In this document: positions 53,070 to 62,188 of the stretch, piece after piece
Numbering within the stretch: position 1 is the stretch's first letter
How the letters are laid out: every line of letters starts with the position of its first letter
Made by a program: the position numbers and the translations under genes
NCBI GenBank assembly: GCA_963664465.2
Contig: CAXXSU010000006.1
Span: forward strand, 186,001 to 250,000
Source of the DNA: CAVOAK01 sp963664465
GTDB lineage: Bacteria; Pseudomonadota; Alphaproteobacteria; UBA8366; CAVOAK01
Length of the DNA: 64,000 bases
Direction of reading: 5' to 3'
The notes under the pieces: model-generated
Databases searched by the model: none
What the model saw: the letters and a program-made list of their open reading frames with translations, nothing else
Told to the model about the DNA's origin: nothing

Positions 53070-53249
53070 GGCTTGGCCCCTCGAGAGGATGAGTAGAGGC
53101 CACCCTAGCCCTGGTGCCATCACCCCCGCAAGCCGATCGACGATAGTCGACGGACTCAACGGCGAGCATTATTCTGCCGCCATTCAGCACAACCACAAAC
53201 GAGGGGTAAGTGCCTAAGCTGCCGACCGGATATTCCGGAACTCCCTTAG

Positions 53250-54708
53250 CAGCCCGTTGACGAAGTCTTCCCTGGACGAAGTCGGCATGGTCTGATTCTC
53301 TGGTGTCCTGGCCTGAAGGGGGGTTCGCTGATGGCGATGGGACAGCAGAAGGATCGTCAGGGGGACTTGATGGTGAGCTGGTCGGAGATGCCGCGCTCGC
53401 CTGGTCATGTATTTTACGACCGCCTGCAGTTGGTACTGATCGAGGGCGGCTTCGACGGCTTCGCCGAGGCGGTCTGCCAGCCCTATTACGCGGCCAGGAT
53501 GGGGGCGCCTTCGGTGCCACCCGGGCGCTACTTCCGTATGCACCTGGTGGGCTACTTCGAGGGTATCGACTCTGAGCGTGGGCTGGAGTGGCGCTGCTCG
53601 GATTCCCTGTCGCTACGGGAGTTCCTGCTGTTGGAGATGCGGGAACGGGTGCCGGACCATTCCTGGCTGTCACGGACCCGCGCGCGCCTGCCCCATGAAG
53701 TCCACACGGCGGTGTTTGACTGGGTCCTGGCGCTGATCGCCGAGGCGGGTCTGGTGAAGGGCGAGCGCATCGGGGTGGATGCCTCGACCATGGAGGCCAA
53801 CGCGGCGCTGCGCAACATCGTGCGGAGGGACACGGGCGAGGGTTACCGGGGGATGCTGGAGCGCTTGGCCCAGGAGAGCGGTATCGAGACACCCACGGCT
53901 GAGGACCTGGCGCGTCTGGACCGCAAGCGCAAGGGCAAGAAGCTCTCGAACCAGGACTGGGTTTCCAGGAGCGACCCCGAGGCCAAGATCGCCAAGATGA
54001 AGGACGGCACCACGCACCTGGCCTACAAGCCCGAGCACGCGGTGGATCTGGACACCGGCGCGGTGGTGGCGGCGGAGCTGCACCCGGCCGACGAGGGCGA
54101 TACGACAACGCTTCCCAAGACCCTGGCGGCGGCCGAGGCAAACCTCGAGGCGGTGGATGTGGCGCCGACGGCCGAAGATCCGGCCGAATGTGTGACCGAT
54201 AAGGGCTCCCACTCACGGTTGGTCTTGAAGGCGCTCGACGACGGCCCCTGGAAGAGCCGGATCTCCGAGCCCAAGCAGAAGGGTTTTGCGCGCTGGCACG
54301 GAGATGATGCGGCTCGCCGGGCGGTCACCAACAACCGGACCCGGCTGTTATCGGGGGTGGCCGCCTTCAAGCTGCGCGCCGAGAAGCGCTCCTTTGCCCA
54401 CAACCTCGATCGCGGCGGTATGCGCCGGACCTGGCTTCGGGGCCGCGAGAACGTGCACAAGCGACTACCTGCTTCACGTCGCCGGCCACAACCTATCGTT
54501 GCTGATGCGCCAACTCATCGGCGCCGGCACCCCGAAGGAGGCCGTGGCGGGCGGAATTGGCGCCTTGTTCGTGCTTGTTACGCCCGCTGGAGCCGTCCTG
54601 GTCGTTCAGATCGTCCTCATCGTCTCGGAGGATGGCGAAACCGCCTTCGCCGCGATATGCTTCGCCGTGGCGTGAAACCCGGTCAATGACGCCTTTTTCA
54701 ACGGGCTG
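53250..54708 (+). mobile_element. IS1182/IS5-like insertion sequence, 1459 bp
   Basis: Ends are 11-bp perfect inverted repeats, CAGCCCGTTGA (53250-53260) and TCAACGGGCTG (54698-54708), with weaker similarity continuing inward. A 4-bp target duplication TTAG flanks both sides (53246-53249 and 54709-54712). One transposase gene occupies most of it, with a frameshift. It sits inside a DUF3052 gene. Confidence 0.93.
53331..54675 (+). pseudogene. DDE transposase, frameshifted
   Basis: From ATG 53331 the product reads SWSEMPRSPGHVFYDRLQLV and RYFRMHLVGYFEGIDSERGL (N-terminal DUF772-like part), then catalytic Asp in IGVDASTMEA and Asp in CVTDKGSHSRL. Near 54464 one extra base shifts the frame: after ENVHKR the conserved YLLHVAGHNLSLLMRQLIGAGT continues one frame over and stops at 54675. 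The usual V-E-R-S-F region with the catalytic Glu reads RAEKRSFAH, so that residue may be altered as well. The copy is probably inactive. A 424-codon open frame on the opposite strand is a codon-bias shadow. Confidence 0.87.
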
Positions 54709-55145
54709 TTAGCGAAGAAACTCGGCCTGAAGCCCGGATATCGCGCACTCATTATTGGCGCGCCGGATGCCGTGGTTGCGATGGCGACTGCGCAAGGGCT
54801 TGCGTCGCTTTCCGTCGTCACGTCAGCGACTGCCGCCCGCCGCCAAAGATCGGGATTGGACTATATTCATCTCTTCGCGCTCAGCGCTGCGGATCTTGAG
54901 GCTGTAGTCGGTAAGCTCAAGCAGCGGCTCAAATCTGATGGGATGATTTGGCTCTCATGGCCAAAGAAAGCATCGAAGATTCCAACCGACCTCGAAGACA
55001 CAGTTGTTCGGAAGTGCGGCCTCGACGCCGGCCTTGTTGACATCAAGGTCTGCGCCGTCGACGACACGTGGTCGGGGTTGAAATTCGTCTACAGACTCAA
55101 GGATCGCGGCAGCGAACTTGCCGCTAAACGCGCGTCCGGCCGCAC

Positions 55146-55919
55146 TTAGGGCCGGTTTAGCACTTCATAGGCCACATTTGTTATTTGCAGCAGCTTCTCG
55201 CGCTCTATCTCGCCGATCAGCGCATAAGCGACCGGGCCGTCAAGCCAGTAGAACGCGCTAATTCCGCCCGACTTGATAAAGCGGAAGGCCGTAACCTTGT
55301 TCTTCAACGTCTTCGTCGCGTAAAGCGTGAGCCTCATACCAGCCGCATTCTCATACATGAATTGCGCTGCTGCCCCATGCTTTGACGGCAACAACCTGCC
55401 GCCAACCAGGTCATAACCAAAGCTGGTTAGGTGCGGCATGTGGATCTTGTAATCCAAGCGCTTGGAGAGCCACGCGACCAGGTGCTTTTCTTCGTCCGCC
55501 GCGACCTCGACCGGGTGTCGGACCTCGACGGTATAGATGCGATGCGCGTCAACCGCCTGACCGGCAATCTCGAATGCCGATGACGACGACTGCCGCAGCA
55601 ATTCGTTGGCGCCCCAGCCCGATCCGAGACCAACCGCAAGCCAGAGTGCGGCAGCCGCAACGGCTCGCATCCGTCGCTGCCACGCGTTTTGCTGAATCAG
55701 CCGCTCAACCGATAAACGTTCGGGGATCTCTTCCTTCGGAACATCGCCAAACAAGGACATCAGTCGTCTGTTCTGCTCGCGATACGCCTTGACCTGTTCG
55801 GCATACTCGCCATCTGCCTCCACCGCGGCCTCGACCACCGAACGGCGGTCGTCACCCAACAAGCCGTCGACGTAGGCGTGCAGCTCCGCATCGTCGATAT
55901 GTTGGCGTTGGTCGCTCAC
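55146..55919 (-). CDS. Anti-sigma factor, membrane-anchored
   Basis: A 257-residue protein with an N-terminal cytoplasmic domain of alphaproteobacterial anti-sigma type (DDAELHAYVDGLLGDDRRSVV, then EQVKAYREQNRRL). One membrane helix lies at about 85-103 (AVAAAALWLAVGLGSGWGA), and a periplasmic domain of about 150 residues carries the sensor (HPVEVAADEEKHLVAWLSKRL; GGISAFYWLDGPVAYALIG). No zinc-binding HxxxCxxC is present. It overlaps the ECF sigma gene by 4 bp and so probably inhibits that factor until an envelope signal arrives. Confidence 0.9.
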   Translation of the reverse strand: MSDQRQHIDDAELHAYVDGLLGDDRRSVVEAAVEADGEYAEQVKAYREQNRRLMSLFGDVPKEEIPERLSVERLIQQNAWQRRMRAVAAAALWLAVGLGSGWGANELLRQSSSSAFEIAGQAVDAHRIYTVEVRHPVEVAADEEKHLVAWLSKRLDYKIHMPHLTSFGYDLVGGRLLPSKHGAAAQFMYENAAGMRLTLYATKTLKNKVTAFRFIKSGGISAFYWLDGPVAYALIGEIEREKLLQITNVAYEVLNRP

Positions 55920-56440
55920 TTTACTCTCCGAAGCTTCAGCGCACCCGCGTCGTCCGTCAACGCACGCAGGCTCGCCCGGCCGCGCGACAACCGCGACATG
56001 ACCGTACCAACCGCAATTCCGAGCGTTTCCGCAGTCTCCTGATAGGTCATACCCTCGAGCGCTACCAAGAGGATCGTTTGACGTTGCTCGTCAGGCAATC
56101 GATCCATCGCCGCCATCATCTCGTGGGCGCTAACCATTGCGATCTGATCGGCATGCCTCGAACTCGCCCCTTCGGCGACTTCCAAAGGCATCATCCATGG
56201 GCGGGTGCTAAGCCGTCGCATCTCGTTTGCATAGAGGTTGTGCATTATCGTCATAAGCCATGCTCGCATGTTGCCCGGGCCATTCCACAAATGACGGCGC
56301 GACAACGCTCGCTCGAGACAGTCTTGGACCAGATCATCGGCGCGGTCGCGGTCGCGCATCAGCGCACGCGCATAGCGTCGTAGATTCGGTACGCAGTGCA
56401 TCAACTTCTCGATAAAATCGTCCAACAGCTCATCCAGCAA
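55916..56440 (-). CDS. ECF-type RNA polymerase sigma factor
   Basis: A 174-residue sigma factor with region 2 (LRRYARALMRDRDRADDLVQDCLERAL) and region 4 (RLPDEQRQTILLVALEGM; YQETAETLGIAVGTVMSRLSRGRA). Only sigma 2 and 4 are present, as in ECF factors. It is the first gene of the pair with its anti-sigma. Such pairs commonly autoregulate; the 260 bp upstream contain TATACT near 56485 on the minus strand but no clear ECF -35. Confidence 0.93.
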   Translation of the reverse strand: MLDELLDDFIEKLMHCVPNLRRYARALMRDRDRADDLVQDCLERALSRRHLWNGPGNMRAWLMTIMHNLYANEMRRLSTRPWMMPLEVAEGASSRHADQIAMVSAHEMMAAMDRLPDEQRQTILLVALEGMTYQETAETLGIAVGTVMSRLSRGRASLRALTDDAGALKLRRVK

Positions 56441-56703
56441 CGCTACAGAAGCAGCTTCGACAGCTCACCGACCGAATTCCCTAGTATATCAAGCCGCAGC
56501 AGTCAGCCACTATCCAAACGCATCTGCCACGTGTCCCGCTGATCAACGAGGTCAAACAGTTGACGCACATCTTCAACCGTTAAACACGCTGTGCGGACAA
56601 TTATTCCGCCGGAATTTTATTTTGGCAGTTCGCTTTTGCGGTCGTTTTCTTGGGTCCAGCCTTCAGTAAACGAGGCTTGGACGCAGCCAATCGGCAGGCC
56701 GCC

Positions 56704-56943
56704 TCAGCCGCTTGCACGTCTCACGTATAGCCAGGCAAATATTCCAAGTGCAATGAGACCGACAAACGCCCGGTCGCCCAACGCCTGGATCAAATCAATC
56801 AGATTCCCGACCACATCGCCAGTCAGCAAGATCACACTCGGACCAAACAGCAGTTGCAGAAGAATGCCCAGGGCAAGCAGCATTAGGCCAAATTCAAGCA
56901 GTCGGCCAAGCCAGCCCTTCACCGTCTCGTACATCTGAAGCAT
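56704..56943 (-). CDS. Small membrane protein of unknown function
   Basis: A 79-residue protein from ATG 56943, preceded by GGAGGGG at a good distance. Two hydrophobic helices are seen, at about 13-35 (LLEFGLMLLALGILLQLLFG) and 55-73 (DRAFVGLIALGIFAWLYV), joined by a loop. No family recognised. It may be co-regulated with the ECF pair downstream, but about 260 bp separate them. Confidence 0.75.
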   Translation of the reverse strand: MLQMYETVKGWLGRLLEFGLMLLALGILLQLLFGPSVILLTGDVVGNLIDLIQALGDRAFVGLIALGIFAWLYVRRASG

Positions 56944-57127
56944 GGGCTCCCCTCCGGTGATACTGCCACCCACAGAGGGCATATATTGCGTAGTAGGATT
57001 AATATGCCACTAGATATTGTACTGCTTGTCAAGTGCAATCGGCTGAGCCTTGGCGCTAATCGACAGTACCGTTCGCAAAATTGACGGCGCTTGACCGGCT
57101 GTGGCTAAAGCAGTTGCCGCCGGAGCA

Positions 57128-58408
57128 TCAAGCCAGCGCTGCGGCCACGGGCCGAGTGATGTGCAAAAGCATGTCATCAGCCCGAAATCGTGCGACAAAT
57201 TGTGCGCCAATGGGAAGGCCGCGAGGACCAATCGAGATCGGCAGAGTGACGCTGGGAACGTGTAGCAACGTCCACATACGGCAAAAGATGGGATCACCCG
57301 TTGCATCGAGTCCCTCCGGCGCCTCGCCCGCAGTAGAGGGCGTCAACAAAAGATCATAATCATCGAATACCGGGTCGAGCAGACGTTTACAGATCTCCGC
57401 ACTCTCTCGCGCCTTCAGATAGTGTTCGTACGGGCAGGCGGCACCTCGAGCCAACAGCGTCGTCAGTCCATCGCTCAGCAACTCACCATGGGCGAGACGC
57501 TCGAACGCGTAGTTGCGCGCGGCTTCGAACGCCATGACAGTCTTTTGGAATTCGACCAAGTCGGCAAATTCAGATGGTAGGTCAACGTCGCGCACCACAG
57601 CGCCCGCCGCCGCCAAACTACTCGCGGCATCCTCGAGCGCTGCCTGGGTCGCGGCTTCGGCCTCTGGCCACTGATGGGTGCGGCAAAATCCAATTCGCAG
57701 AGCATTGAGTGGTCGTTTGGTTTCGGATACCAATGGGACCGCCAGTAGCGCGGCCCGCATGAGTGCCGCATCGTCCAGCGTTCGTGTGATGGTGCCAAGC
57801 GTATCCAGCGAGTCGGCAAACGTCTTGACGCCCGCCAGACTGAAACTGCCAAAACTCGGTTTGTAGCCGACGACACCACAGAATGCCGCCGGTCGGATGA
57901 TCGAGGCGGCGGTCTGTGTCGCGAAGCCAATGGGAACCATGTTGTCGGCTACGGCCGCCGCCGAACCACTCGAAGAACCGCCCGGAGTGTGCTGCAGATT
58001 GCGAGGATTTGCGGTCTTTCCCGGGTAGAAGGCAGCAAATTCGGTCGTCACTGACTTGCCCATGATCACCGCACCCGCGTTGCGCACGAGCGTCACACAA
58101 GCGGCATTCCATTTCGTGCGATTTCCGTCATAGATCGGCGATCCATATGCCGTCGGCATATCCGCTGTTTCGATGATGTCCTTGACAGCGATGGGGACTC
58201 CATGGAGGAGGCCGCCCGCGGCGCTTTGGTCGCAGGCGCGTGCCTGAGCGAGCGCAAGATCGGGGTCCAGAAACTGCCAGGCACCAACCTCTTTTTCACG
58301 CGCCTCGATGCGTTCTAGGCAGGCGCCGACCAACGCTTCAGACGTGATGTCGCCGGCCCTGATCGCGGCCGCAGCTTCTGTAGCCGAGAGTTCGTTGAGC
58401 GGCTTCAT
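57128..58408 (-). CDS. Amidase (amidase-signature family)
   Basis: A 426-residue AS-family hydrolase with a Ser-cisSer-Lys triad: Lys in VPIAVKDIIETADMPTAYGS, the Gly/Ser loop HTPGGSSSGSAAAVADNM, and the nucleophile Ser in QTAASIIRPAAFCGVVGYKPS (the usual GGS is AAS here). It hydrolyses a small amide to acid and ammonia; the substrate cannot be read. It lies back-to-back with the DUF1116 gene and near a PotABCD-type transporter. GatA is unlikely, since no gatB or gatC is nearby and the sequence is of the general branch. Confidence 0.9.
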   Translation of the reverse strand: MKPLNELSATEAAAAIRAGDITSEALVGACLERIEAREKEVGAWQFLDPDLALAQARACDQSAAGGLLHGVPIAVKDIIETADMPTAYGSPIYDGNRTKWNAACVTLVRNAGAVIMGKSVTTEFAAFYPGKTANPRNLQHTPGGSSSGSAAAVADNMVPIGFATQTAASIIRPAAFCGVVGYKPSFGSFSLAGVKTFADSLDTLGTITRTLDDAALMRAALLAVPLVSETKRPLNALRIGFCRTHQWPEAEAATQAALEDAASSLAAAGAVVRDVDLPSEFADLVEFQKTVMAFEAARNYAFERLAHGELLSDGLTTLLARGAACPYEHYLKARESAEICKRLLDPVFDDYDLLLTPSTAGEAPEGLDATGDPIFCRMWTLLHVPSVTLPISIGPRGLPIGAQFVARFRADDMLLHITRPVAAALA

Positions 58409-58573
58409 TTGAGATCACCGCGAGTCTCATTCGTCATTGCACTTCCCTCATTCCGCCTGACCAGTCAGTCAAATCCTGCCAAGACCATTGCTGTTATGCG
58501 AGCCGGTTTAGTATAGGACATGATGGCACGCGGCGGTGTCCTAGCAGCGCTCACTACAACGAGGACAAAAGAT

Positions 58574-59782
58574 ATGAACGTCACAGCAGAAGATTCACAA
58601 TCGATCGAGCGCCTGCTGGCCGTGGCGCCTGCGTGGACGGGAGTTTCAATTGCATCCGAGGCCATTGGCTTGACCGGACAAACGCTTCTCCATTGCGGAC
58701 CGCCAGCCGACCCCCACAACAATTTGGTCGTACCGACGTTGAATTCCGCCGCCGTCGCCTGCGTGTTCGAAGGCTGGGCAAGCACGCTGGAGGAAGCCGA
58801 CGGGCTACTCCAATCCGGTGCGGTCAAGTTTGAACCTGCACAAGATCGCAAGGTGGCAACGCCGATGGCTGCAGTCGTTTCGCCATCCATGCAACTGCTT
58901 GAGATCAGCGATCTAAACAACTCGAGCCAGCGAGCCTATGCGCCGATCAATGGTGGCGGAACGGGCGGTGCGCCGGCACCGCGCTACGGCCGAAAGACCC
59001 AGGAGGCGCTCGACCTAATCCGATTTCTGAATCACGAAGTTGCCGAAGCCATCGAACCGGCATCGGCGCAGCCGGTGGCCTGGCTGCCGATTATAGATCA
59101 AGCCCTCAACGAGGGTGACGATGTCCACCTCCGGCACATCGCTGCGCACGCGGCACTCCTGCCAATCCTTCAGGAACGCCTCGGTCCGTCCTTCGCCGGC
59201 AGCAAGAGCGGGGAGTTCATCGCCGAATGGCCCGGATTTCACCTGAATTTCTGGATGGCTGCATCGAGGTGCATTCTAGGCGCGGCAGAGGGCGTCAATG
59301 GCAGCGCCATCATCACAGGATTTGGCGGCAATGGCGCTCAATTTGGACTGCAAATCAGTGGTCTTCCCAGGCGTTGGTTCTCGGTCGACGCGACCCCACC
59401 GCTCGGCAATCTACGCGAACCGCATACTCTCGCTTCCTGCGTCGGCGCATATGGCGACAGCGCCTTGATCGAGGGGCTTGGACTGGGCGCCATGGCGCAG
59501 TCTTATTGCCCCTTCATGCAAGAGTTCCACAAGGACTTTAATCACGACGACATTCTGGAGCTGCCGGCGAAACTGCTGGTTGCGGAACATCCTGGTTTGC
59601 CAGAATCTCGAGTCCGCGTTGGACTGTCCGCGCGCGCGGTTGTCGAAACAGACACCACGCCGATTGTCGAACTCGGCATTGTCGACAAAGCGGGATTGGA
59701 CGGCGGACTTGGAGCGGGCCTATATCGACCGCCAGCTATGCCGTTTGTCGAGGCATGTGACGCGCTTGCGGGCAACGCCTAG
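58574..59782 (+). CDS. DUF1116 (AllG/YlbE-like) protein
   Basis: A 402-residue protein. ATG 58574 has GAGGA about 8 nt upstream. It matches DUF1116 throughout: TLLHCGPPAD, ACVFEGWAS, NGAQFGLQISGLPRRWFSVDA, YGDSALIEGLGLGAMAQ, RAVVETDTTPIVELGIVDKAG and GAGLYRPP. E. coli AllG is a subunit of oxamate carbamoyltransferase, working with FdrA-like AllF and DUF2877 AllH in anaerobic allantoin use. Neither partner nor a carbamate kinase is in the window, so a carbamoyl- or amide-related role is a guess. It is divergent from the amidase. Confidence 0.88.
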   Translation: MNVTAEDSQSIERLLAVAPAWTGVSIASEAIGLTGQTLLHCGPPADPHNNLVVPTLNSAAVACVFEGWASTLEEADGLLQSGAVKFEPAQDRKVATPMAAVVSPSMQLLEISDLNNSSQRAYAPINGGGTGGAPAPRYGRKTQEALDLIRFLNHEVAEAIEPASAQPVAWLPIIDQALNEGDDVHLRHIAAHAALLPILQERLGPSFAGSKSGEFIAEWPGFHLNFWMAASRCILGAAEGVNGSAIITGFGGNGAQFGLQISGLPRRWFSVDATPPLGNLREPHTLASCVGAYGDSALIEGLGLGAMAQSYCPFMQEFHKDFNHDDILELPAKLLVAEHPGLPESRVRVGLSARAVVETDTTPIVELGIVDKAGLDGGLGAGLYRPPAMPFVEACDALAGNA

Positions 59783-59893
59783 AGAAAATTTGTCCACCAA
59801 ACCGTTTGAGGCAACACAGAGACATCTGCTTCGCTGCGTCGCCTCGTCGCAACGGTCGAATACGTTTGTTTCGAATTCCGATAGATGAATGAG

Positions 59894-59920
59894 CCGTAGC
59901 CGACGACTGTTCGGCCACGG
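59894..59920. terminator. Hairpin between convergent DUF1116 and ABC-ATPase genes
   Basis: CCGT-A-GCCGA, a 7-nt loop, TCGGC-C-ACGG form a nearly perfect ten-position stem with one mismatch, centred between two convergent genes. No T-run follows on either strand. It is probably a two-way transcription end. Confidence 0.45.
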
Positions 59921-59925
59921 TCAAA

Positions 59926-60999
59926 TCACTCGGTCAACAAGACCACGTGTTCCGGCACCCAGCTCACATCTACAGTTTCGCCGTCCCCCGGAATGTCATC
60001 GGTCGGCTTAGCCTCAATCATCAATTTATCGCCATCGTCGAGCACTACGGTCACATGCATCAGATTGCCGGCAAATATACGGTCGACAATCTTGCCCTTA
60101 ATTGCATTATGACCGTTTCTTAAATTCGCTCCCGCGGCAACAATTACCAGGTGCTCAGGACGAAGCGCGACTGTCACTTCACCGCTCAGGTTCGCGATTG
60201 CTGCTTTCGGCACGCGTATGCTCGAATTTGCGACGTCTACCTTGCCCCATTCGCCTTCGTCGCCCGCCATTTGGCCGGGCAGGAAGTTGATCTTACCAAC
60301 GAAGTCAGCGACAAACTTTGTCTTAGGCCGCGTGTAGATTTCGTTCGCACCATCGAGCTGGATCAAATTGCCCATATTCATCACCGCAATACGGTCGGAC
60401 ATGGTCATCGCTTCGTGCTGATCATGCGTGACGTAAATCGTGGTGATCTTCAGTTCCTGTTGAATACGGCGCAATTCGAACTGCATCGCCTCTCGCAGCT
60501 TTAAGTCCAAAGCCCCCAAAGGCTCATCCATCAGCAATACGCGGGGTGGAAATGCGACCGCCCTCGCCAGCGCCACACGCTGTTGCTGGCCACCAGAGAG
60601 CTCAACCGGATATCGGTCCTCCACACCCGGAAGACGCACGAGTTCCAAAAGTTCGTCAACCCGCTCCCGGATGTGCGCCTTTGGCGCGCCCCGCTCCTTC
60701 AAACCAAATCCTACATTTTCACCGATCGTGAGATGCGGAAACAGCGCATAGTCCTGAAAAACCATGCCGATCTGGCGCTTTTGTGGCGGCAACCCCGTCA
60801 CATCTTCACCATCGATCAGAATTTGGCCCGCGGTCGGGTCGATGAATCCCGCAACCAATCTCAATGTAGTCGTTTTACCACAACCTGACGGCCCGAGGAG
60901 GGTGAGGAACTCACCCTCCCGGACCTCGAGATCGAATGTATCAAGCGCGACAACATCGCCGTAGTGCTTGACTGCTCCACGCAACGTGACTTGTGACAC
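59926..60999 (-). CDS. PotA-type ABC transporter ATP-binding protein
   Basis: A 357-residue importer ATPase. GTG 60999 with AGGAGG upstream gives VSQVTLRGAVKHYG; the open frame extends 28 codons further without conservation. Walker A is LGPSGCGKTTTLRL, the Q-loop GMVFQDYALFPHLTI, signature LSGGQQQRVALARA, Walker B RVLLMDEPLGALD and H-loop YVTHDQHEA. A C-terminal TOBE domain (VTVALRPEHLVIV) places it with spermidine/putrescine-Fe-thiamine type importers. Last gene of the four-gene transport operon. Confidence 0.94.
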   Translation of the reverse strand: MSQVTLRGAVKHYGDVVALDTFDLEVREGEFLTLLGPSGCGKTTTLRLVAGFIDPTAGQILIDGEDVTGLPPQKRQIGMVFQDYALFPHLTIGENVGFGLKERGAPKAHIRERVDELLELVRLPGVEDRYPVELSGGQQQRVALARAVAFPPRVLLMDEPLGALDLKLREAMQFELRRIQQELKITTIYVTHDQHEAMTMSDRIAVMNMGNLIQLDGANEIYTRPKTKFVADFVGKINFLPGQMAGDEGEWGKVDVANSSIRVPKAAIANLSGEVTVALRPEHLVIVAAGANLRNGHNAIKGKIVDRIFAGNLMHVTVVLDDGDKLMIEAKPTDDIPGDGETVDVSWVPEHVVLLTE

Positions 61000-61036
61000 G
61001 GCGGTTCCTCCTGCTGTCTTCGCTGTTGGACCAATA

Positions 61037-62128
61037 CTACCGAAGTATCGTCTGATCCCAGGCACGCTGCCAAGTCTTCGCATTGTACTTGGAATAGTCC
61101 AGGTACCAGAAGTTAGCGACCTCTTTTGGATCGAGGATCAGGAACGGTACACCGTCCTTATCCAGCTTTGGTGTCTTGTAGTACTTGTTCAGCACCTTCT
61201 TGTTCACCGGAACGATACCATTCTTGACGTGGAAAAGTTCCTGCATCTCAAAACCTACGAGCTCGTTGATGTAGAAATGAGCAGCAGCAACATTCTCCGA
61301 ACCCTTGGCAATCGCGGCATACCCAACCGCCGGCGCGCCACGTTTGCCGTTGACGGTTGGATGCACGCAACCGGACGGAATACCGGCATCATGTTGCCTG
61401 ACGGCCCAGCCGCAATGCGCGAATGTCGCAAGTAACTCTCCAGATTTCATCATCTGGTTCACTGTTACCGCATTCTGCGAGTAAGAGTGGAAGTCCATCT
61501 TCTTGATCTTGTCGAGGCCAGGCTGAATATTGGACTCGCTACCGCCGTTCTCATAGGCAAGCACCGAAATCGTGTAAAGCCCCGTGAAATTTGAAGAGTC
61601 AGACATGTGAAGCTTGCCCCTCAGCTTCGGATGGTCGAGCTCCGAGAATGTCGTCGGCCGCGGAAGGCCCAACTCTTTGAACTTGTCGATGTTGAAAACA
61701 AGCCCTTCCAGCACGATCCAGTTGCCAACCTTGAAGTCGTCAAAAAGGTTCGGGTCTATATCGGCGGTGTTGGGAATTTTCGACAGATCGAGTTTTTGGA
61801 CGAAATCACCCTGGACGAAGCTGCCCCACAAATCGTCGGTAACTTCCATCACGTCGAATGGCGCCTTCTGCCCCCGCGCCGCGATCATTGACGGAAGATT
61901 CTGCGTGGCCCCGCCGACGATAAACTGGATCGTGCCGCCCTCTGCTTCAAATGCCTTACCGACAATGAGTTTGATCCGATCGCGCCAAGATCCTCCAAAC
62001 GTAGCGACCGTCAACTTTTGACCGTCGAACATGCCAGCTTCGGCCGACGGCGTCGTTACAAAGAGGCCGAGTGCCATCGCCGCTGCGCCAACCAGGCTCA
62101 CCGACGAGAGTAGTAAGTTCCGTTTCAT
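61037..62128 (-). CDS. PotD-type periplasmic substrate-binding protein
   Basis: A 363-residue protein with a signal peptide (LLLSSVSLVGAAAMALGLFV then SAEA), and the PotD/PotF-like fold: LTVATFGGSWRDRIKLIVGKAFEAEGG (in part: VATFGGSWRDRI), FDVMEVTDDLW, LFDDFKVGNWIVLEGLVFN and HFYINELVGFEMQELF. The acidic residues that bind polyamines could not be matched one to one, so the ligand may be another cation or an amide. The gene lies between permease and ATPase genes. Confidence 0.92.
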   Translation of the reverse strand: MKRNLLLSSVSLVGAAAMALGLFVTTPSAEAGMFDGQKLTVATFGGSWRDRIKLIVGKAFEAEGGTIQFIVGGATQNLPSMIAARGQKAPFDVMEVTDDLWGSFVQGDFVQKLDLSKIPNTADIDPNLFDDFKVGNWIVLEGLVFNIDKFKELGLPRPTTFSELDHPKLRGKLHMSDSSNFTGLYTISVLAYENGGSESNIQPGLDKIKKMDFHSYSQNAVTVNQMMKSGELLATFAHCGWAVRQHDAGIPSGCVHPTVNGKRGAPAVGYAAIAKGSENVAAAHFYINELVGFEMQELFHVKNGIVPVNKKVLNKYYKTPKLDKDGVPFLILDPKEVANFWYLDYSKYNAKTWQRAWDQTILR

Positions 62129-62188
62129 GTTAGTGCTCCCTTTCGCTTGTGATTACGTCGTTAAGATTATTTTTTTGAGAATTGGAAA

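Larger units (their letters stand above)
53210..55149 (+). pseudogene. DUF3052 family gene split by an IS at codon 13
   Basis: A GTG at 53210 after GAGGGG opens MPKLPTGYSGTPL, then the IS begins at 53250. After the second TTAG copy the frame resumes at 54713 as AKKLGLKPGYRALIIGAPDA and runs to LIWLSWPKKAS-type DUF3052 signature (GMIWLSWPKKASKIPTDL) and DDTWSGLKFVYRLKDR, stop 55147-55149. Joining 53210-53249 to 54713-55149 gives 477 nt, a perfect 158-codon frame with the conserved GYSGTPLAKKLG restored. Homologues are about 140-160 residues, function unknown. The 3' remnant (in-frame GTG 54772) might be expressed as a fragment. Confidence 0.93.

Noticed and set aside
52945..54216. Open frame of 424 codons on the minus strand over the IS
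   Set aside because: Low-complexity Pro/Ser/Arg translation antisense to the transposase; it is a shadow of GC-rich codons and has no family character.
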